64,000 nucleotides of DNA from Paenibacillus sp. Root444D2 (lineage in GTDB: Bacteria; Bacillota; Bacilli; Paenibacillales; NBRC-103111), in assembly GCF_001426375.1 (NCBI RefSeq), contig NZ_LMEO01000017.1:1-64000 (forward strand), read 5' to 3'. The position numbers and the translations under genes are program-made. Below, piece after piece: positions 46,133 through 54,483 of this stretch (position 1 is its first letter; every line of letters starts with the position of its first letter). The notes under the pieces were generated by a model. The model ran no database searches and was not told the origin of the DNA. It saw only the letters and a list, made by a program, of their open reading frames with translations.

Positions 46133-47061
46133 TGCCGCAAGGATATATCGTAAAAGCGCTGAGCGGCTATTATTACGTGTTGCCTGAGGAGGCCGATCTC
46201 CGGGAAGCCAAGACGGTTACTTGCCGCGGAAGAGGCGTTTTCAAAAACAGAAACATAACCCCCCTTGTAGGAGATCGCGTTATGTACGCGGAAACGGAGA
46301 ATGGGGAAGGGACCGTTACGGAAATCCTTCCCCGTACTTCGGAGCTCATACGACCTCCAATCGCCAATGTAAACGTGGTTGTGCTCGTTTTTTCGGTGAC
46401 AGAGCCTGTTCTCAATTTGCAGTTGTTAGATAAATTTCTCGTTCATATTGAAAATACGGGCATTGATGTTTTGTTATGTTTCACGAAAAGTGATTTATTA
46501 ACAGAAGATGATGAATCTTCCGTTCCCAAAGAAATGACCGTTGCTGAGTTGGAGCGGATTACGAAGCTCTATGAGGGAATCGGTTATACGGTAGTGAAGA
46601 CGAGTTCTAAGCTGCAGGAAGGCGTGGAAGCGATTCTGCATCATTTGGACGGAGCCGTCAGTGTTTTTGCTGGACAATCTGGTGTGGGTAAGTCTTCCTT
46701 GCTTAATGCGATGATTAGTGGTCTTAATCTGGAAACGAATGCCATTTCTCAGAGGTTAGGCAGAGGAAAGCATACAACACGTCATGTTGAGCTGATGCCA
46801 CTCACGAATGGCGGCCTTGTAGCCGATACGCCGGGATTCAGCCAGTTAGACTTTATGGAAGTCGAAGCGGAGGGTCTTAGCAGCTGCTTTAAGGAATTTG
46901 CCGCGATAGCGGAGGGCTGTAGGTTTAGAGGCTGTTTGCACCTGCATGAGCCGGATTGCAAGGTTCGTGATGCGGTAGCCGAGGGGACGATTGCAGCTTC
47001 TCGTTATGATCATTACTTATTGTTTTTAACTGAAATCAAGGATCGGAAGAGGAGGTATTAG
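46132..47061 (+). CDS. rsgA: Ribosome small-subunit-dependent GTPase RsgA
   Basis: Circularly permuted GTPase of 309 residues that checks late 30S assembly (YloQ/CpgA). N-terminal OB fold (about 1-65) precedes the permuted motifs in order G4 CFTKSD near 117, G1 [13 protein letters not shown] near 180, G3 DTPGFSQ near 233. The C-terminal zinc module is [14 protein letters not shown] near 263-276 with ligands Cys, Cys, His, Cys. The ATG overlaps the prkC stop by one base (TAATG). In Bacillus RsgA/CpgA is a PrkC and PrpC substrate, fitting the neighbourhood. Confidence 0.95.
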   Translation: MPQGYIVKALSGYYYVLPEEADLREAKTVTCRGRGVFKNRNITPLVGDRVMYAETENGEGTVTEILPRTSELIRPPIANVNVVVLVFSVTEPVLNLQLLDKFLVHIENTGIDVLLCFTKSDLLTEDDESSVPKEMTVAELERITKLYEGIGYTVVKTSSKLQEGVEAILHHLDGAVSVFAGQSGVGKSSLLNAMISGLNLETNAISQRLGRGKHTTRHVELMPLTNGGLVADTPGFSQLDFMEVEAEGLSSCFKEFAAIAEGCRFRGCLHLHEPDCKVRDAVAEGTIAASRYDHYLLFLTEIKDRKRRY

Positions 47062-47066
47062 GACGG

Positions 47067-47717
47067 ATGGTATACGTAGCACCTTCTATTTTATCAGCCA
47101 ACTTCGCTAAACTTGGGGACGAGATTAAGGATGCGGAGCTTGGCGGAGCCGACTGGATCCATGTGGATGTCATGGACGGCCATTTCGTGCCCAATATCAC
47201 AATTGGTCCACTTGTTGTTGAAGCGATACGCCCAGTGACCAAGCTGCCGCTTGATGTTCATTTGATGATTGAGCAGCCGGATCGCTATATACCTGATTTT
47301 GTAAAAGCGGGTGCCGATTTGATATCCGTCCATGTAGAGGCTTGTACGCATCTGCATCGGACACTTCATCTTATTAAGCAAAGCGGGGTCAAAGCGGGGG
47401 TTGTGCTGAATCCTGCAACCCCGATTTCACTAATTGAGCATGTACTCGATGAACAGTTGGATCTTGTGCTTATAATGACGGTCAATCCTGGATTCGGCGG
47501 ACAGGCTTTCATTCCTGGCATGTTGAGCAAAATTCGCGCACTGCGTGAGCAAGCGAATGCTAAGGGATTGAACGGGCTTCATATTGAGGTGGACGGCGGT
47601 ATTAACGAGGTGACGGCTCGCCAGGTGGTGGAAGCTGGAGCCAATGTGTTGGTTGCCGGTAATGCTGTGTTCGGGCAGTCCGATCGTGCCGAGGCTATCA
47701 GGCGAATACGCGGGTAG
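47067..47717 (+). CDS. rpe: Ribulose-phosphate 3-epimerase
   Basis: Pentose phosphate enzyme of 216 residues interconverting ribulose 5-phosphate and xylulose 5-phosphate. TIM-barrel motifs: [16 protein letters not shown] at residues 4-19, [14 protein letters not shown] near 33 (metal ligands), [10 protein letters not shown] near 62, [14 protein letters not shown] near 140 and EVDGGI near 175. GGAGG lies eleven bases upstream of the ATG at 47067. Six bases separate it from rsgA. Confidence 0.95.
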   Translation: MVYVAPSILSANFAKLGDEIKDAELGGADWIHVDVMDGHFVPNITIGPLVVEAIRPVTKLPLDVHLMIEQPDRYIPDFVKAGADLISVHVEACTHLHRTLHLIKQSGVKAGVVLNPATPISLIEHVLDEQLDLVLIMTVNPGFGGQAFIPGMLSKIRALREQANAKGLNGLHIEVDGGINEVTARQVVEAGANVLVAGNAVFGQSDRAEAIRRIRG

Positions 47718-47734
47718 AGGGGGAACGAAGGACG

Positions 47735-47980
47735 ATGAGATTTCTCTGGTTATTGATGTACAGTCTGCTTTGTGCAATCCTCTTGGCGTGTTTCTCAAAT
47801 ATACATGATGTCTCGAAGTATATATTCTCGCTTGGCGCCTTGTATGTAGGGATGCGATTTTTCCGTCGGTTTGAGCAGATTGGGTTTCGCATTTGGTTCA
47901 TCGTTATTGCTGTTCTCTTCTATTTTATTTTCAGTTTAATTTATGCGCTTTACACGCAACTGGGCATAACTGCACCATAG
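47735..47980 (+). CDS. Small membrane protein of unknown function
   Basis: An 81-residue protein I cannot assign. Three hydrophobic stretches are visible: residues 3-20 (FLWLLMYSLLCAILLACF), about 27-42, and about 52-74 (FRIWFIVIAVLFYFIFSLIY), with a basic loop RFFRRFEQ between the last two. It takes the place held by thiN (yloS) in Bacillus, between rpe and spoVM, but has no similarity to thiamine pyrophosphokinase. A purine-rich GAGGGGGAACGAAGG lies just before the ATG. A terminator ends the operon. Confidence 0.65.
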   Translation: MRFLWLLMYSLLCAILLACFSNIHDVSKYIFSLGALYVGMRFFRRFEQIGFRIWFIVIAVLFYFIFSLIYALYTQLGITAP

Positions 47981-47993
47981 CCGCATACATATA

Positions 47994-48028
47994 GTTACAA
48001 GAGTGAAGCGCTCTTGTAGCTTTTTTTG
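47994..48028 (+). terminator. Terminator of the rlmN-rpe operon
   Basis: Ten-base stem GTTACAAGAG/CTCTTGTAGC (one G-T pair) with a 7-base loop and seven T residues. Confidence 0.92.
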
Positions 48029-48125
48029 TTTTCTGGAAGCGAGCGAATTGTGGGAGAAAGTAAAAATAGAAGGCACTTTTTCACGGTCCGGGCATATACT
48101 GTTGTAACGATGCTAAGGAGCAGTC

Positions 48126-48158
48126 ATGCAACTTGTGAAGCATATGCTTACGACGTAA
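48126..48158 (+). other. Ten-codon leader ORF upstream of spoVM
   Basis: AAGGAG five bases before an ATG opens a ten-codon frame (MQLVKHMLTT) ending in TAA about 170 bases before spoVM. The ribosome site is as good as those of real genes here. CATATACT at 48093-48100 resembles the -10 of sigma-E promoters (CATACAnT), which would fit a mother-cell transcript reading into spoVM; no matching -35 was found. Translation and role are inference. Confidence 0.35.
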
Positions 48159-48165
48159 GTTTCTT

Positions 48166-48314
48166 CTGAAAACTTGAAGTCTGTGCTCATGAAGTCAGTT
48201 TTCTGCCTTCCTCTAAGCGCGGTCGCTCATCTTCGTAAGACCTCGGTAGAGGTTTATCTCACGAAAACTCTAAGCGAATGCTCATGAAGTCTGTTTTCTG
48301 ACGAAAACTCTAAG
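48166..48314 (+). repeat. Imperfect 40-bp direct repeats in the spoVM leader
   Basis: Units at 48166-48205 and 48261-48300 share GCTCATGAAGTC-GTTTTCTG at their ends and GAAAACT at their starts, and a partial third unit, ACGAAAACTCTAAGG (48301-48315), runs into the spoVM ribosome site. Within each unit GAAAAC and GTTTTC are complementary and could form a hairpin. With the leader ORF this fills most of the 347-base gap between 47980 and spoVM. Confidence 0.55.
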
Positions 48315-48326
48315 GAGGGGTAGAGA

Positions 48327-48407
48327 ATGAAGTTCTACACAATCAAACTACCAAGATTTTTGGGTGGATTCGTGAAAGCCGTACTGAATACGTTTAGTAA
48401 AAACTAG
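48327..48407 (+). CDS. spoVM: Stage V sporulation protein M
   Basis: A 26-residue amphipathic helix protein that marks the convex forespore membrane and anchors SpoIVA, starting spore-coat assembly. The sequence MKFYTIKLPRFLGGFVKAVL, then NTFSKN, is nearly the same as the Bacillus protein in its first 14 residues, including Pro9, which is needed for curvature sensing. AAGGAGGGG lies seven bases before the ATG. It holds the position expected between rpe and rpmB. It is below most ORF length cut-offs and easily missed. Confidence 0.95.
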   Translation: MKFYTIKLPRFLGGFVKAVLNTFSKN

Positions 48408-48442
48408 GCTAACACATACTTACTCCATTTCCCCAGAAATGC

Positions 48443-48470
48443 AAAAAAAGCACCGATAAGGTGCTTTTTG
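48443..48470. terminator. Bidirectional terminator between spoVM and rpmB
   Basis: Stem AAAAAGCACC/GGTGCTTTTT with a 5-base loop; A- and T-tracts flank it on both sides, so it serves both convergent genes. Confidence 0.9.
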
Positions 48471-48501
48471 TCTTTCACATAAGAATATGCGCAGCTACAA
48501 A

Positions 48502-48690
48502 TTAAACGCGAGCCACTTTTCCGGATTTCAACGCACGAGTACTTACGTAAACCCGTTTTGGTTTGCCATCAACGAGGATGCGAACCTTTTGAACGTTAAC
48601 TCCCCAAGTACGCTTGTTTTTATTGTTAGCGTGGGACACGTGATTTCCTGAAGAAGGACTTTTACCTGTAATGAAACATTTGCGGGACAT
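48502..48690 (-). CDS. rpmB: Large ribosomal subunit protein bL28
   Basis: Ribosomal protein of 62 residues: [20 protein letters not shown] then [15 protein letters not shown] and the end [13 protein letters not shown], all usual for bL28. This form keeps a single cysteine, Cys5, and lacks the CxxC pairs of zinc-containing versions. The start at 48690 is set by AAGGAGGTG seven bases upstream; the frame itself extends to 48750. As in Bacillus it is transcribed opposite to its neighbours. Confidence 0.95.
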   Translation of the reverse strand: MSRKCFITGKSPSSGNHVSHANNKNKRTWGVNVQKVRILVDGKPKRVYVSTRALKSGKVARV

Positions 48691-48825
48691 GTTTGACACC
48701 TCCTTGGGCAGTATACAAAGCAGCCTGGGTGGCAAGCCTAAGCTTGACATGACAGCTTTCCATAATTTTAGACATTGTTAGGTTTGTTGCGATTCATAAT
48801 ATAACCAGCAAAAACACACTTAAAT

Positions 48826-48855
48826 ATAATAGCATAGCAAAAGGAGCCTAGTCAA
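48826..48855 (-). promoter_or_regulatory. Probable rpmB promoter
   Basis: On the minus strand TTGACT (48850-48855), an 18-base spacer and TATTAT (48826-48831) form a good vegetative promoter. It predicts a leader of about 130 bases before rpmB, long enough for regulation; no structure is recognised in it. Confidence 0.6.
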
Positions 48856-48871
48856 CGAATTACCTGCACTT

Positions 48872-48901
48872 TTGCCGTTTATTTATTCAGTATGTTATAG
48901 T
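48872..48901 (+). promoter_or_regulatory. Possible promoter for the yloU-fakA-degV-recG operon
   Basis: TTGCCG (48872-48877), an 18-base spacer and TATAGT (48896-48901). The leader of about 130 bases holds a 15-base direct repeat with one mismatch, TTGCTAAAGCAAAAC (48958-48972) and TTGCTAAAGCGAAAC (49001-49015); the first is also a small hairpin TTTGC/GCAAA. With the rpmB promoter this accounts for the 345-base gap. Confidence 0.4.
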
Positions 48902-49034
48902 ACAATGAAGATTAGCCCACATTCCAAGTACATAGAAATTGACTTATAAAGTCGAATTTGCTAAAGCAAAACAGGAAAGGGAATGCTTACAAAGTTAGTC
49001 TTGCTAAAGCGAAACTTGAAGGAGTTGTTAGATA

Positions 49035-49394
49035 ATGCCAATTGAACTCACAACCGAGTACGGAAAAGTGTATATTACCAATGAAGTGATTTCAACACTG
49101 GCGGGATCCGCTGCGTTAGATTGTTATGGACTTGTTGGCATGGCAACGAGAAAGCAACTGAAAGACGGAATAGCTGAATTGCTAGGCCGGGACAATTTAA
49201 GCCGCGGCGTCGAAGTCCGCCATGAAAACGGGCGACTCGAAATTGATCTTTATATTATTGTCAGCTATGGAACGAAAATATCCGTAGTCGCAGGTAATGT
49301 CCAAACGAAAGTCAAATATATTTTGAATGACGTCGTAGGGCTTCATGTGGACGATGTGAACATTTTTGTTCAAGGCGTTCGTGTAGCCAAGTAA
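49035..49394 (+). CDS. yloU: Asp23/Gls24 family protein YloU
   Basis: A 119-residue Asp23-family protein, linked to envelope homeostasis. Family pattern: VYITNEVISTLAGSAALDCYG near residues 10-30, RGVEVRHENGRLEIDLYIIV near 58, and a C-terminal VDDVNIFVQGVRV. It differs from the paralogue at 1410-1790 in having GLVGMATRKQLKDGIAELLG in the middle, as YloU proteins do. GAAGGAG precedes the ATG. It leads the operon with fakA, as in Bacillus (yloU-yloV). Confidence 0.92.
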   Translation: MPIELTTEYGKVYITNEVISTLAGSAALDCYGLVGMATRKQLKDGIAELLGRDNLSRGVEVRHENGRLEIDLYIIVSYGTKISVVAGNVQTKVKYILNDVVGLHVDDVNIFVQGVRVAK

Positions 49395-49423
49395 AAGCCC
49401 GATAACCAGGAAGGGGAATCACT

Positions 49424-51157
49424 TTGAGTAAGCGCTTTATTTCAATAAATGGAAATGACTTCACTGCCATGGTCTTGGCGGGTGCGGATAACCTTCGCAG
49501 AAATGTAGATAAGGTTAATGGATTGAACGTTTTTCCTGTACCCGACGGAGATACCGGCACCAACATGAATTTGACACTCACTGCGGGTTGTGAGGAACTT
49601 AAAAAGAAGCCATCCTCCCATATTGGGAAAGCAGCTGATGCATTGTCCAAAGGGTTACTGATGGGCGCAAGAGGCAACTCAGGGGTTATTTTGTCACAGC
49701 TGTTTCGCGGTTTCGCGAAGCATGTGCATGATCTTGAGCATGTAAATGTACAGCAATTCGCGGGCGCTCTGCAGCAAGGCGTAGAGACAGCTTACAAAGC
49801 TGTTGTGAAGCCGGTGGAAGGAACAATTTTGACGGTATCGAAAGAAGCAGCTAAGCACGCCACACAGTATCGACGTGGAAACGACCTGCTTGATCTCATG
49901 CAGGAGGTTCTGGGCAAAGCGAAGGAAGCCCTCGCTAGAACGCCTGAGCAGCTTGCTGTGCTCAAACAGGTCGGTGTGGTAGATGCAGGCGGACAAGGGC
50001 TTGTATGTGTCTATGAAGGCTTTGTAGCGGCGTTAAGCGGCGGTCTGGTTCAAGTGAACGATGACTACGCTACGATGGATACAACACTTGGTGCGGTTTC
50101 ACTCGTTCCCGGCATGAACCTAGCGAAGGAAGTGCACGCACATCTTCCCGCACAGGCACATTTGGCCACGGAAGACATCGAATTCGGATACTGCACAGAA
50201 TTTATGCTGACAATTGCTCCAGGCAAGGTCAAAGGACTAGTTTTCGATGAAGGCGCGTTCCGTGATCAACTGAGCAAGTTGGGGGATTCGCTGCTGGTTG
50301 TAGCCGATGACGAGTTAGTGAAGGTTCATATTCACGCCGAATACCCGGGGGAAGTGATGAACCAAGCCATGAATTACGGTGCTCTGAGCCGTATCAAAAT
50401 TGAAAATATGCGCGATCAGCATTCACATATATTGGAAGATATGACCGAAGGGTACGAAGCTCCTGTTTCTACCACGGCCACAGCTGTAACGCCAAGCAAG
50501 CCGTATGGTTTCGTTGCAGTTGCTCTAGGTGATGGCATTACCGATATTTTATCTAGCGTAGGCGTCGATGTCGTACTGTCTGGTGGACAGACGATGAACC
50601 CAAGCACCGAGGATATTGTGAATGCGGTTAACAGTATTGATGCAGACACCATTTATGTGCTGCCCAACAATTCCAATATTATTTTGGCTGCGCAGCAAGC
50701 CACCCAACTGGTAGACAACAAAACGCTGATTGTAATTCCATCTAAATCGATTCCTCAGGGTCTTGCAGCCATTCTGGCGTTCCAAGAGAAGGCGGATGCC
50801 AAAACAAATACGGAAGCCATGAGTGAATCGCTTCGACGTGTAAAATCGGGCCAAGTTACTTACGCTGTGCGCGATACGAACATGGACGGTATTGACATCA
50901 AACAGGGCCATTTTATTGGCATTCAAGATGGGCGCATTGTATCTTCACAGCCGAGTCTTCTGGATGCTTGTAAGAAGCTGCTGGAGGAAATGATTGAAGA
51001 AAGCAGCGAAATTGTCACTATCCTCACTGGAGAAGATGCCGTCAATGCAGAGACGGAGGAGCTAGAGGCGTTCATTCAAGCGGCTTACCCCGAAATAGAA
51101 ATTGAGCTTCATCCTGGCGGACAGCCTTTGTATGCGTACCTGTTTTCCGTTGAATAG
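49424..51157 (+). CDS. fakA: DAK2-domain fatty acid kinase catalytic subunit (FakA/YloV)
   Basis: ATP-dependent kinase that phosphorylates fatty acids held by a FakB (DegV-family) partner, feeding them to phospholipid synthesis. The 577-residue protein has the N-terminal DhaL/DAK2 domain (about 1-205): FPVPDGDTGTNMNLT near residue 38 (Mg/ADP ligands), GARGNSGVILSQLFRG near 85, and DAGGQGLVCVYEGF near 187. A middle domain (about 235-330) and a C-terminal FakB-binding domain follow, with PNNSNIILAAQQA near 425. Start is TTG with AGGAAGGGG upstream. The next gene is a DegV-family protein. Confidence 0.92.
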   Translation: MSKRFISINGNDFTAMVLAGADNLRRNVDKVNGLNVFPVPDGDTGTNMNLTLTAGCEELKKKPSSHIGKAADALSKGLLMGARGNSGVILSQLFRGFAKHVHDLEHVNVQQFAGALQQGVETAYKAVVKPVEGTILTVSKEAAKHATQYRRGNDLLDLMQEVLGKAKEALARTPEQLAVLKQVGVVDAGGQGLVCVYEGFVAALSGGLVQVNDDYATMDTTLGAVSLVPGMNLAKEVHAHLPAQAHLATEDIEFGYCTEFMLTIAPGKVKGLVFDEGAFRDQLSKLGDSLLVVADDELVKVHIHAEYPGEVMNQAMNYGALSRIKIENMRDQHSHILEDMTEGYEAPVSTTATAVTPSKPYGFVAVALGDGITDILSSVGVDVVLSGGQTMNPSTEDIVNAVNSIDADTIYVLPNNSNIILAAQQATQLVDNKTLIVIPSKSIPQGLAAILAFQEKADAKTNTEAMSESLRRVKSGQVTYAVRDTNMDGIDIKQGHFIGIQDGRIVSSQPSLLDACKKLLEEMIEESSEIVTILTGEDAVNAETEELEAFIQAAYPEIEIELHPGGQPLYAYLFSVE

Positions 51158-51192
51158 CAGTGGAGTAAATTCGTGAAATGGAGTGAGCCCTG

Positions 51193-52050
51193 TTGACAAA
51201 CATTCGTATCGTAACGGACAGCACGGCCGACATACCTTTGGCACTAAGACAAGAACTTAACATCGAGATGGTGCCTCTCAAGATCCATTTTGGAGATGAA
51301 GAATATTTAGATACGGTGACGCTGCAGTCTGAGGAGTTTTATCCGAAGCTGACCTCGTCACCTCACTTTCCCCGAACGTCACAGCCGTCTCCTGCGGAGT
51401 TTCTGGACCTGTATCAGAGCCTGCTTGAAGAGCCGGATACGGAGGTTATCTCGATTCATTTGGCATCAGTGCTGAGCGGAACGTACCAGTCAGCGCTGCT
51501 GGCTTCCACGATGCTGGAGGACTCGTCAGGAAAGGTTTATGTGTTCGATTCCTGCTCGGCTTCCTATGGGATTGGCGCTCTTGCTGTAGCTGCTGCCAGA
51601 GCAGCTAAGGCGGGGCAAAGTGTCAATGAGATTTTAGAGCTTGTACGAACGATGAGAGAGAACTTTTACATATACTTCCTCGTAGATACGCTAGAATTTT
51701 TGCAAAAAGGCGGAAGAATCGGCAAGGCATCTGCTCTTTTCGGTTCTTTGCTAAACATAAAGCCCATTCTTTCTCTGGATCGAGCGGGTGAAGTAGCTGC
51801 GATTGATAAGGTTCGCGGTCACAAAAAAGCGGTTGCGCGAATACTTGAGCTGTTGGCGGCGGATGTACCTGGTAAGACAATCCGCAGTTTACACATTGCT
51901 CATGCAAACAATTTGGAAGGTGCGGAGCAGCTGCGCGCAGCCATCATGCAGCAATTTGTTGTGGAGCATGTGGACTACATTACACTGGGGCCTGTTATTG
52001 GCGCACACGCTGGACCAGGCACCATCGCAGCGTTCGCGAGTACGGTGTAA
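51193..52050 (+). CDS. DegV family fatty-acid-binding protein (FakB-like)
   Basis: A 285-residue DegV protein. The family binds one fatty acid in a cleft between two domains and presents its carboxyl group to FakA. Conserved parts: IVTDSTADIP at residues 5-14, TSQPSPAEFLDLYQ near 72, HLASVLSGTYQSA near 98, DSCSASYGIGALAVAAARAA near 120 and the RIGKASALFGSLLNIKPIL loop near 178. The start is TTG with GGAGTGAG upstream. In Bacillus the place after yloV is taken by sdaAB; here a likely FakB lies directly behind FakA, which supports the pair as one enzyme. Confidence 0.88.
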   Translation: MTNIRIVTDSTADIPLALRQELNIEMVPLKIHFGDEEYLDTVTLQSEEFYPKLTSSPHFPRTSQPSPAEFLDLYQSLLEEPDTEVISIHLASVLSGTYQSALLASTMLEDSSGKVYVFDSCSASYGIGALAVAAARAAKAGQSVNEILELVRTMRENFYIYFLVDTLEFLQKGGRIGKASALFGSLLNIKPILSLDRAGEVAAIDKVRGHKKAVARILELLAADVPGKTIRSLHIAHANNLEGAEQLRAAIMQQFVVEHVDYITLGPVIGAHAGPGTIAAFASTV

Positions 52051-52053
52051 AAT

Positions 52054-54099
52054 ATGGATTTGAATCAATTTGAAGTACGCGAAGTCCATGGAGTGGGCGC
52101 TCAGAAGGCACTTGAGCTCAACTCCATGGGCATTTTTACGGTTATGGATTTACTGGAATATGTGCCATTCCGGTATGAGGATTACACGGTGCGTGATTTA
52201 GCTAGTGTGAAGGACGGCGACCGCGTCACTGTGAAGGGGTATATCATCGGAGAGCCGGTGCTGCAGCGCTACAGCGGCAAATCCCGACTATCCTGCAAGG
52301 TGATGGTCGATGAGTTCCTGCTGACGGCGGTGTGGTTTAACCGCCACTTCTTGAAGGACCGCTTGCGGCCGCAGCAGGAGATTATACTCACCGGCAAATG
52401 GGACGGCAAGCGCAGGCAAATGAGCGTGTCCGATTCGGAGTTTCCCGGACAAGGTGATTCCAATACCGGCACCATACAGCCGGTGTATTCGGTTGTAGGC
52501 TCTGTTACGCAGAAGTGGATGCGTAAGGTCATTCAGCAGGCGCTGACGCAGTACAGCGCCATGATCAGTGAAGTGCTGCCGGCTGGTATTACCGGCAGGT
52601 ATGGGTTTATGCCGCGCAGCAAGGCGCTAGCGGTCATCCATACGCCGAGCGGCGTGGAGGAAGGCAAGCAGGCGCGCAGGCGCATGGTGTATGAGGAGCT
52701 GTTCCTATTCCAGCTCAAGCTGCAGGCTTACCGCGCCGTGACGCGCAGCCGTGCGGACGGGCTGAAGCAGCAGGTGGACTTGCCTGCTGTCCGCGCCTTC
52801 GTGCGCGCGCTCCCCTTCCAGCTGACGGAGTCGCAGAAGAAGGTCGTAGGCGAGATCCTGCACGATATGCAGGAGCCGTACGCCATGAACCGACTGCTGC
52901 AAGGCGATGTCGGTGCGGGGAAGACGATCGTCGCGGCCATAGGCCTCTACGCGACGGTAAAGGCCGGCTACCAAGGCGCGCTGATGGTGCCGACGGAGAT
53001 TCTGGCTGAGCAGCATATGCGCTCGCTGAGCGGCTTGTTCGAGCCCTACGGGCTGCAGGTTGCGCTGCTGACAGGCAGCTCAACCGACCGGCAGCGGCGG
53101 GATCTGCTGGCCTCCTTGCAGATGGGCATGATCAACGTGCTGGTCGGCACGCATGCCCTTATTCAGGAGGACGTCTACTTCCGCCAGCTGGGGCTTGTCG
53201 TGACGGACGAGCAGCACCGCTTCGGGGTGAACCAGCGCAGCATCTTGCGGCGCAAGGGCATGAACCCCGACGTGCTGACGATGACGGCGACGCCGATTCC
53301 GCGCACACTGGCGATTACGGCCTTCGGCGACATGGACGTTTCGACGCTGCGTGAGCTGCCGAAAGGGCGTAAGCCGATCAAGACGTACGCGGTTCAGCAT
53401 GCGATGCTGGAGCGTGTGCTCGGCTTCATTCAACGCGAGGTCGCCGCAGGGCGGCAGGCCTATATCATTTGTCCGCTCATCGAAGAGTCGGACAAGCTGG
53501 ACGTGCAGAATGCCATCGACGTCCACATTCAGCTGCAGCAGCATTTCCCGCACATGCGGATCGGCCTGCTGCACGGGCGAATGAGCGCGCAAGAGAAGGA
53601 AGCGATCATGCGCGCATTCAAGGAAGGCACCGTGGAGGCGCTCGTGTCGACCACGGTGATCGAGGTTGGCGTGGACGTGCCGAACGCCACGCTGATGGTG
53701 ATCTACGACGCCGACCGCTTCGGCCTGTCGCAGCTGCATCAGCTGCGCGGGCGGGTGGGCCGCGGCGAGCACCAGTCCTTCTGCGTGCTCATCGCCGACC
53801 CGAAGACCGAGGTCGGCAAGGAGCGCATGAAGGCGATGACCGAAACGACCGACGGCTTCGAGATTGCCCGACGCGACCTAGAGCTGCGCGGGCCGGGGGA
53901 CTTCTTCGGTACGAAGCAGAGCGGGCTGCCGGAGTTCCGGATCGCCGATATGATGGCGGACTTTGAAGTCATGGAGCAGGCACGCGATGATGCGGCAGAG
54001 CTTGTCGGTGACTCGTCCTTCTGGACGGGCGCCTCATTCATGCCGCTGAGGGCCTACTTGCAGCGCTCTCATATTTTTGACAGCGAAGTATTGGACTAA
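52054..54099 (+). CDS. recG: ATP-dependent DNA helicase RecG
   Basis: Fork-remodelling and branch-migration helicase of 681 residues. The N-terminal wedge/OB domain (about 1-240) is followed by helicase lobes with Walker A LQGDVGAGKTIVAA near 284, motif II VVTDEQHRFGV near 385, TATPIPRTLA near 410, and QLRGRVGRGEHQSF near 562; a short C-terminal helical end follows. Start lies three bases after the degV stop, so it is cotranscribed. The 3' half is strongly GC-rich, which opens many long shadow frames. Confidence 0.94.
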   Translation: MDLNQFEVREVHGVGAQKALELNSMGIFTVMDLLEYVPFRYEDYTVRDLASVKDGDRVTVKGYIIGEPVLQRYSGKSRLSCKVMVDEFLLTAVWFNRHFLKDRLRPQQEIILTGKWDGKRRQMSVSDSEFPGQGDSNTGTIQPVYSVVGSVTQKWMRKVIQQALTQYSAMISEVLPAGITGRYGFMPRSKALAVIHTPSGVEEGKQARRRMVYEELFLFQLKLQAYRAVTRSRADGLKQQVDLPAVRAFVRALPFQLTESQKKVVGEILHDMQEPYAMNRLLQGDVGAGKTIVAAIGLYATVKAGYQGALMVPTEILAEQHMRSLSGLFEPYGLQVALLTGSSTDRQRRDLLASLQMGMINVLVGTHALIQEDVYFRQLGLVVTDEQHRFGVNQRSILRRKGMNPDVLTMTATPIPRTLAITAFGDMDVSTLRELPKGRKPIKTYAVQHAMLERVLGFIQREVAAGRQAYIICPLIEESDKLDVQNAIDVHIQLQQHFPHMRIGLLHGRMSAQEKEAIMRAFKEGTVEALVSTTVIEVGVDVPNATLMVIYDADRFGLSQLHQLRGRVGRGEHQSFCVLIADPKTEVGKERMKAMTETTDGFEIARRDLELRGPGDFFGTKQSGLPEFRIADMMADFEVMEQARDDAAELVGDSSFWTGASFMPLRAYLQRSHIFDSEVLD

Positions 54100-54122
54100 T
54101 CAGCCTTATAACTAAAATAAAC

Positions 54123-54178
54123 AAAAACGCTAGGATGGACTGATGACACTGTCAGTCGCTGATCCTAGCGTTTTTTTA
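54123..54178 (+). terminator. Strong terminator after recG
   Basis: Outer stem AAAAACGCTAGGAT/ATCCTAGCGTTTTT and an inner stem GACTGA/TCAGTC make a long nested hairpin ended by a T-run. Confidence 0.93.
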
Positions 54179-54296
54179 CTATTTTATCCTTTACCCCGCC
54201 TTGAGAATGTTAATTATATCCTGATTAAGGTTAGTTTTGTACCTGTCTATTACAGCACAGGCTTGGTAGACTAAAGTTGTGAAGTTTAAAGAGGTT

Positions 54297-54454
54297 GTTT
54301 AAAAAGCCCACTTTGATAACGAAGTCATTCCTGGAAGCATCTCGGCATCGAAGCTTGAACGAAACCGGGAAGTCCGGTACTCACATCTCGCTCCGTTCCT
54401 CCTTCTCCGGACTTCGGGAGGGCCTTCTCGGTTCTGAAAGTGGACTTTTTAAAC
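54297..54454. mobile_element. MITE-like element with terminal inverted repeats
   Basis: A 158-bp non-coding block bounded by inverted ends: GTTTAAAAAGCCCACTTT on the left and, reversed, GTTTAAAAAGTCCACTTT on the right (17 of 18 match). An inner GAAGTCCGG/CCGGACTTC stem adds further fold-back. No transposase frame is inside; a 61-codon frame across it has no ribosome site. Target-site duplication is not obvious. It explains most of the 385-base gap between recG and the fucosidase gene, with the recG terminator. Confidence 0.65.
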
Positions 54455-54483
54455 ATGCATTTAATTCGAAAGGTGTGTAGTTG

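Noticed and set aside
48189..48287. 32-codon frame in the spoVM leader
   Set aside because: No Shine-Dalgarno before the ATG, and the start lies within a repeat unit that also occurs where the frame closes after five codons.
48166..48314. Direct repeats considered as a CRISPR array
   Set aside because: Only two full imperfect units with a 55-base gap, no spacer regularity and no cas genes.
53080..53966. Long frames on both strands within recG
   Set aside because: GC-rich codon use of recG opens them; no ribosome sites and no recognisable domains.
54295..54480. 61-codon frame between recG and the fucosidase gene
   Set aside because: It spans the MITE-like element, has no ribosome site, and its sequence is set by the inverted repeats.
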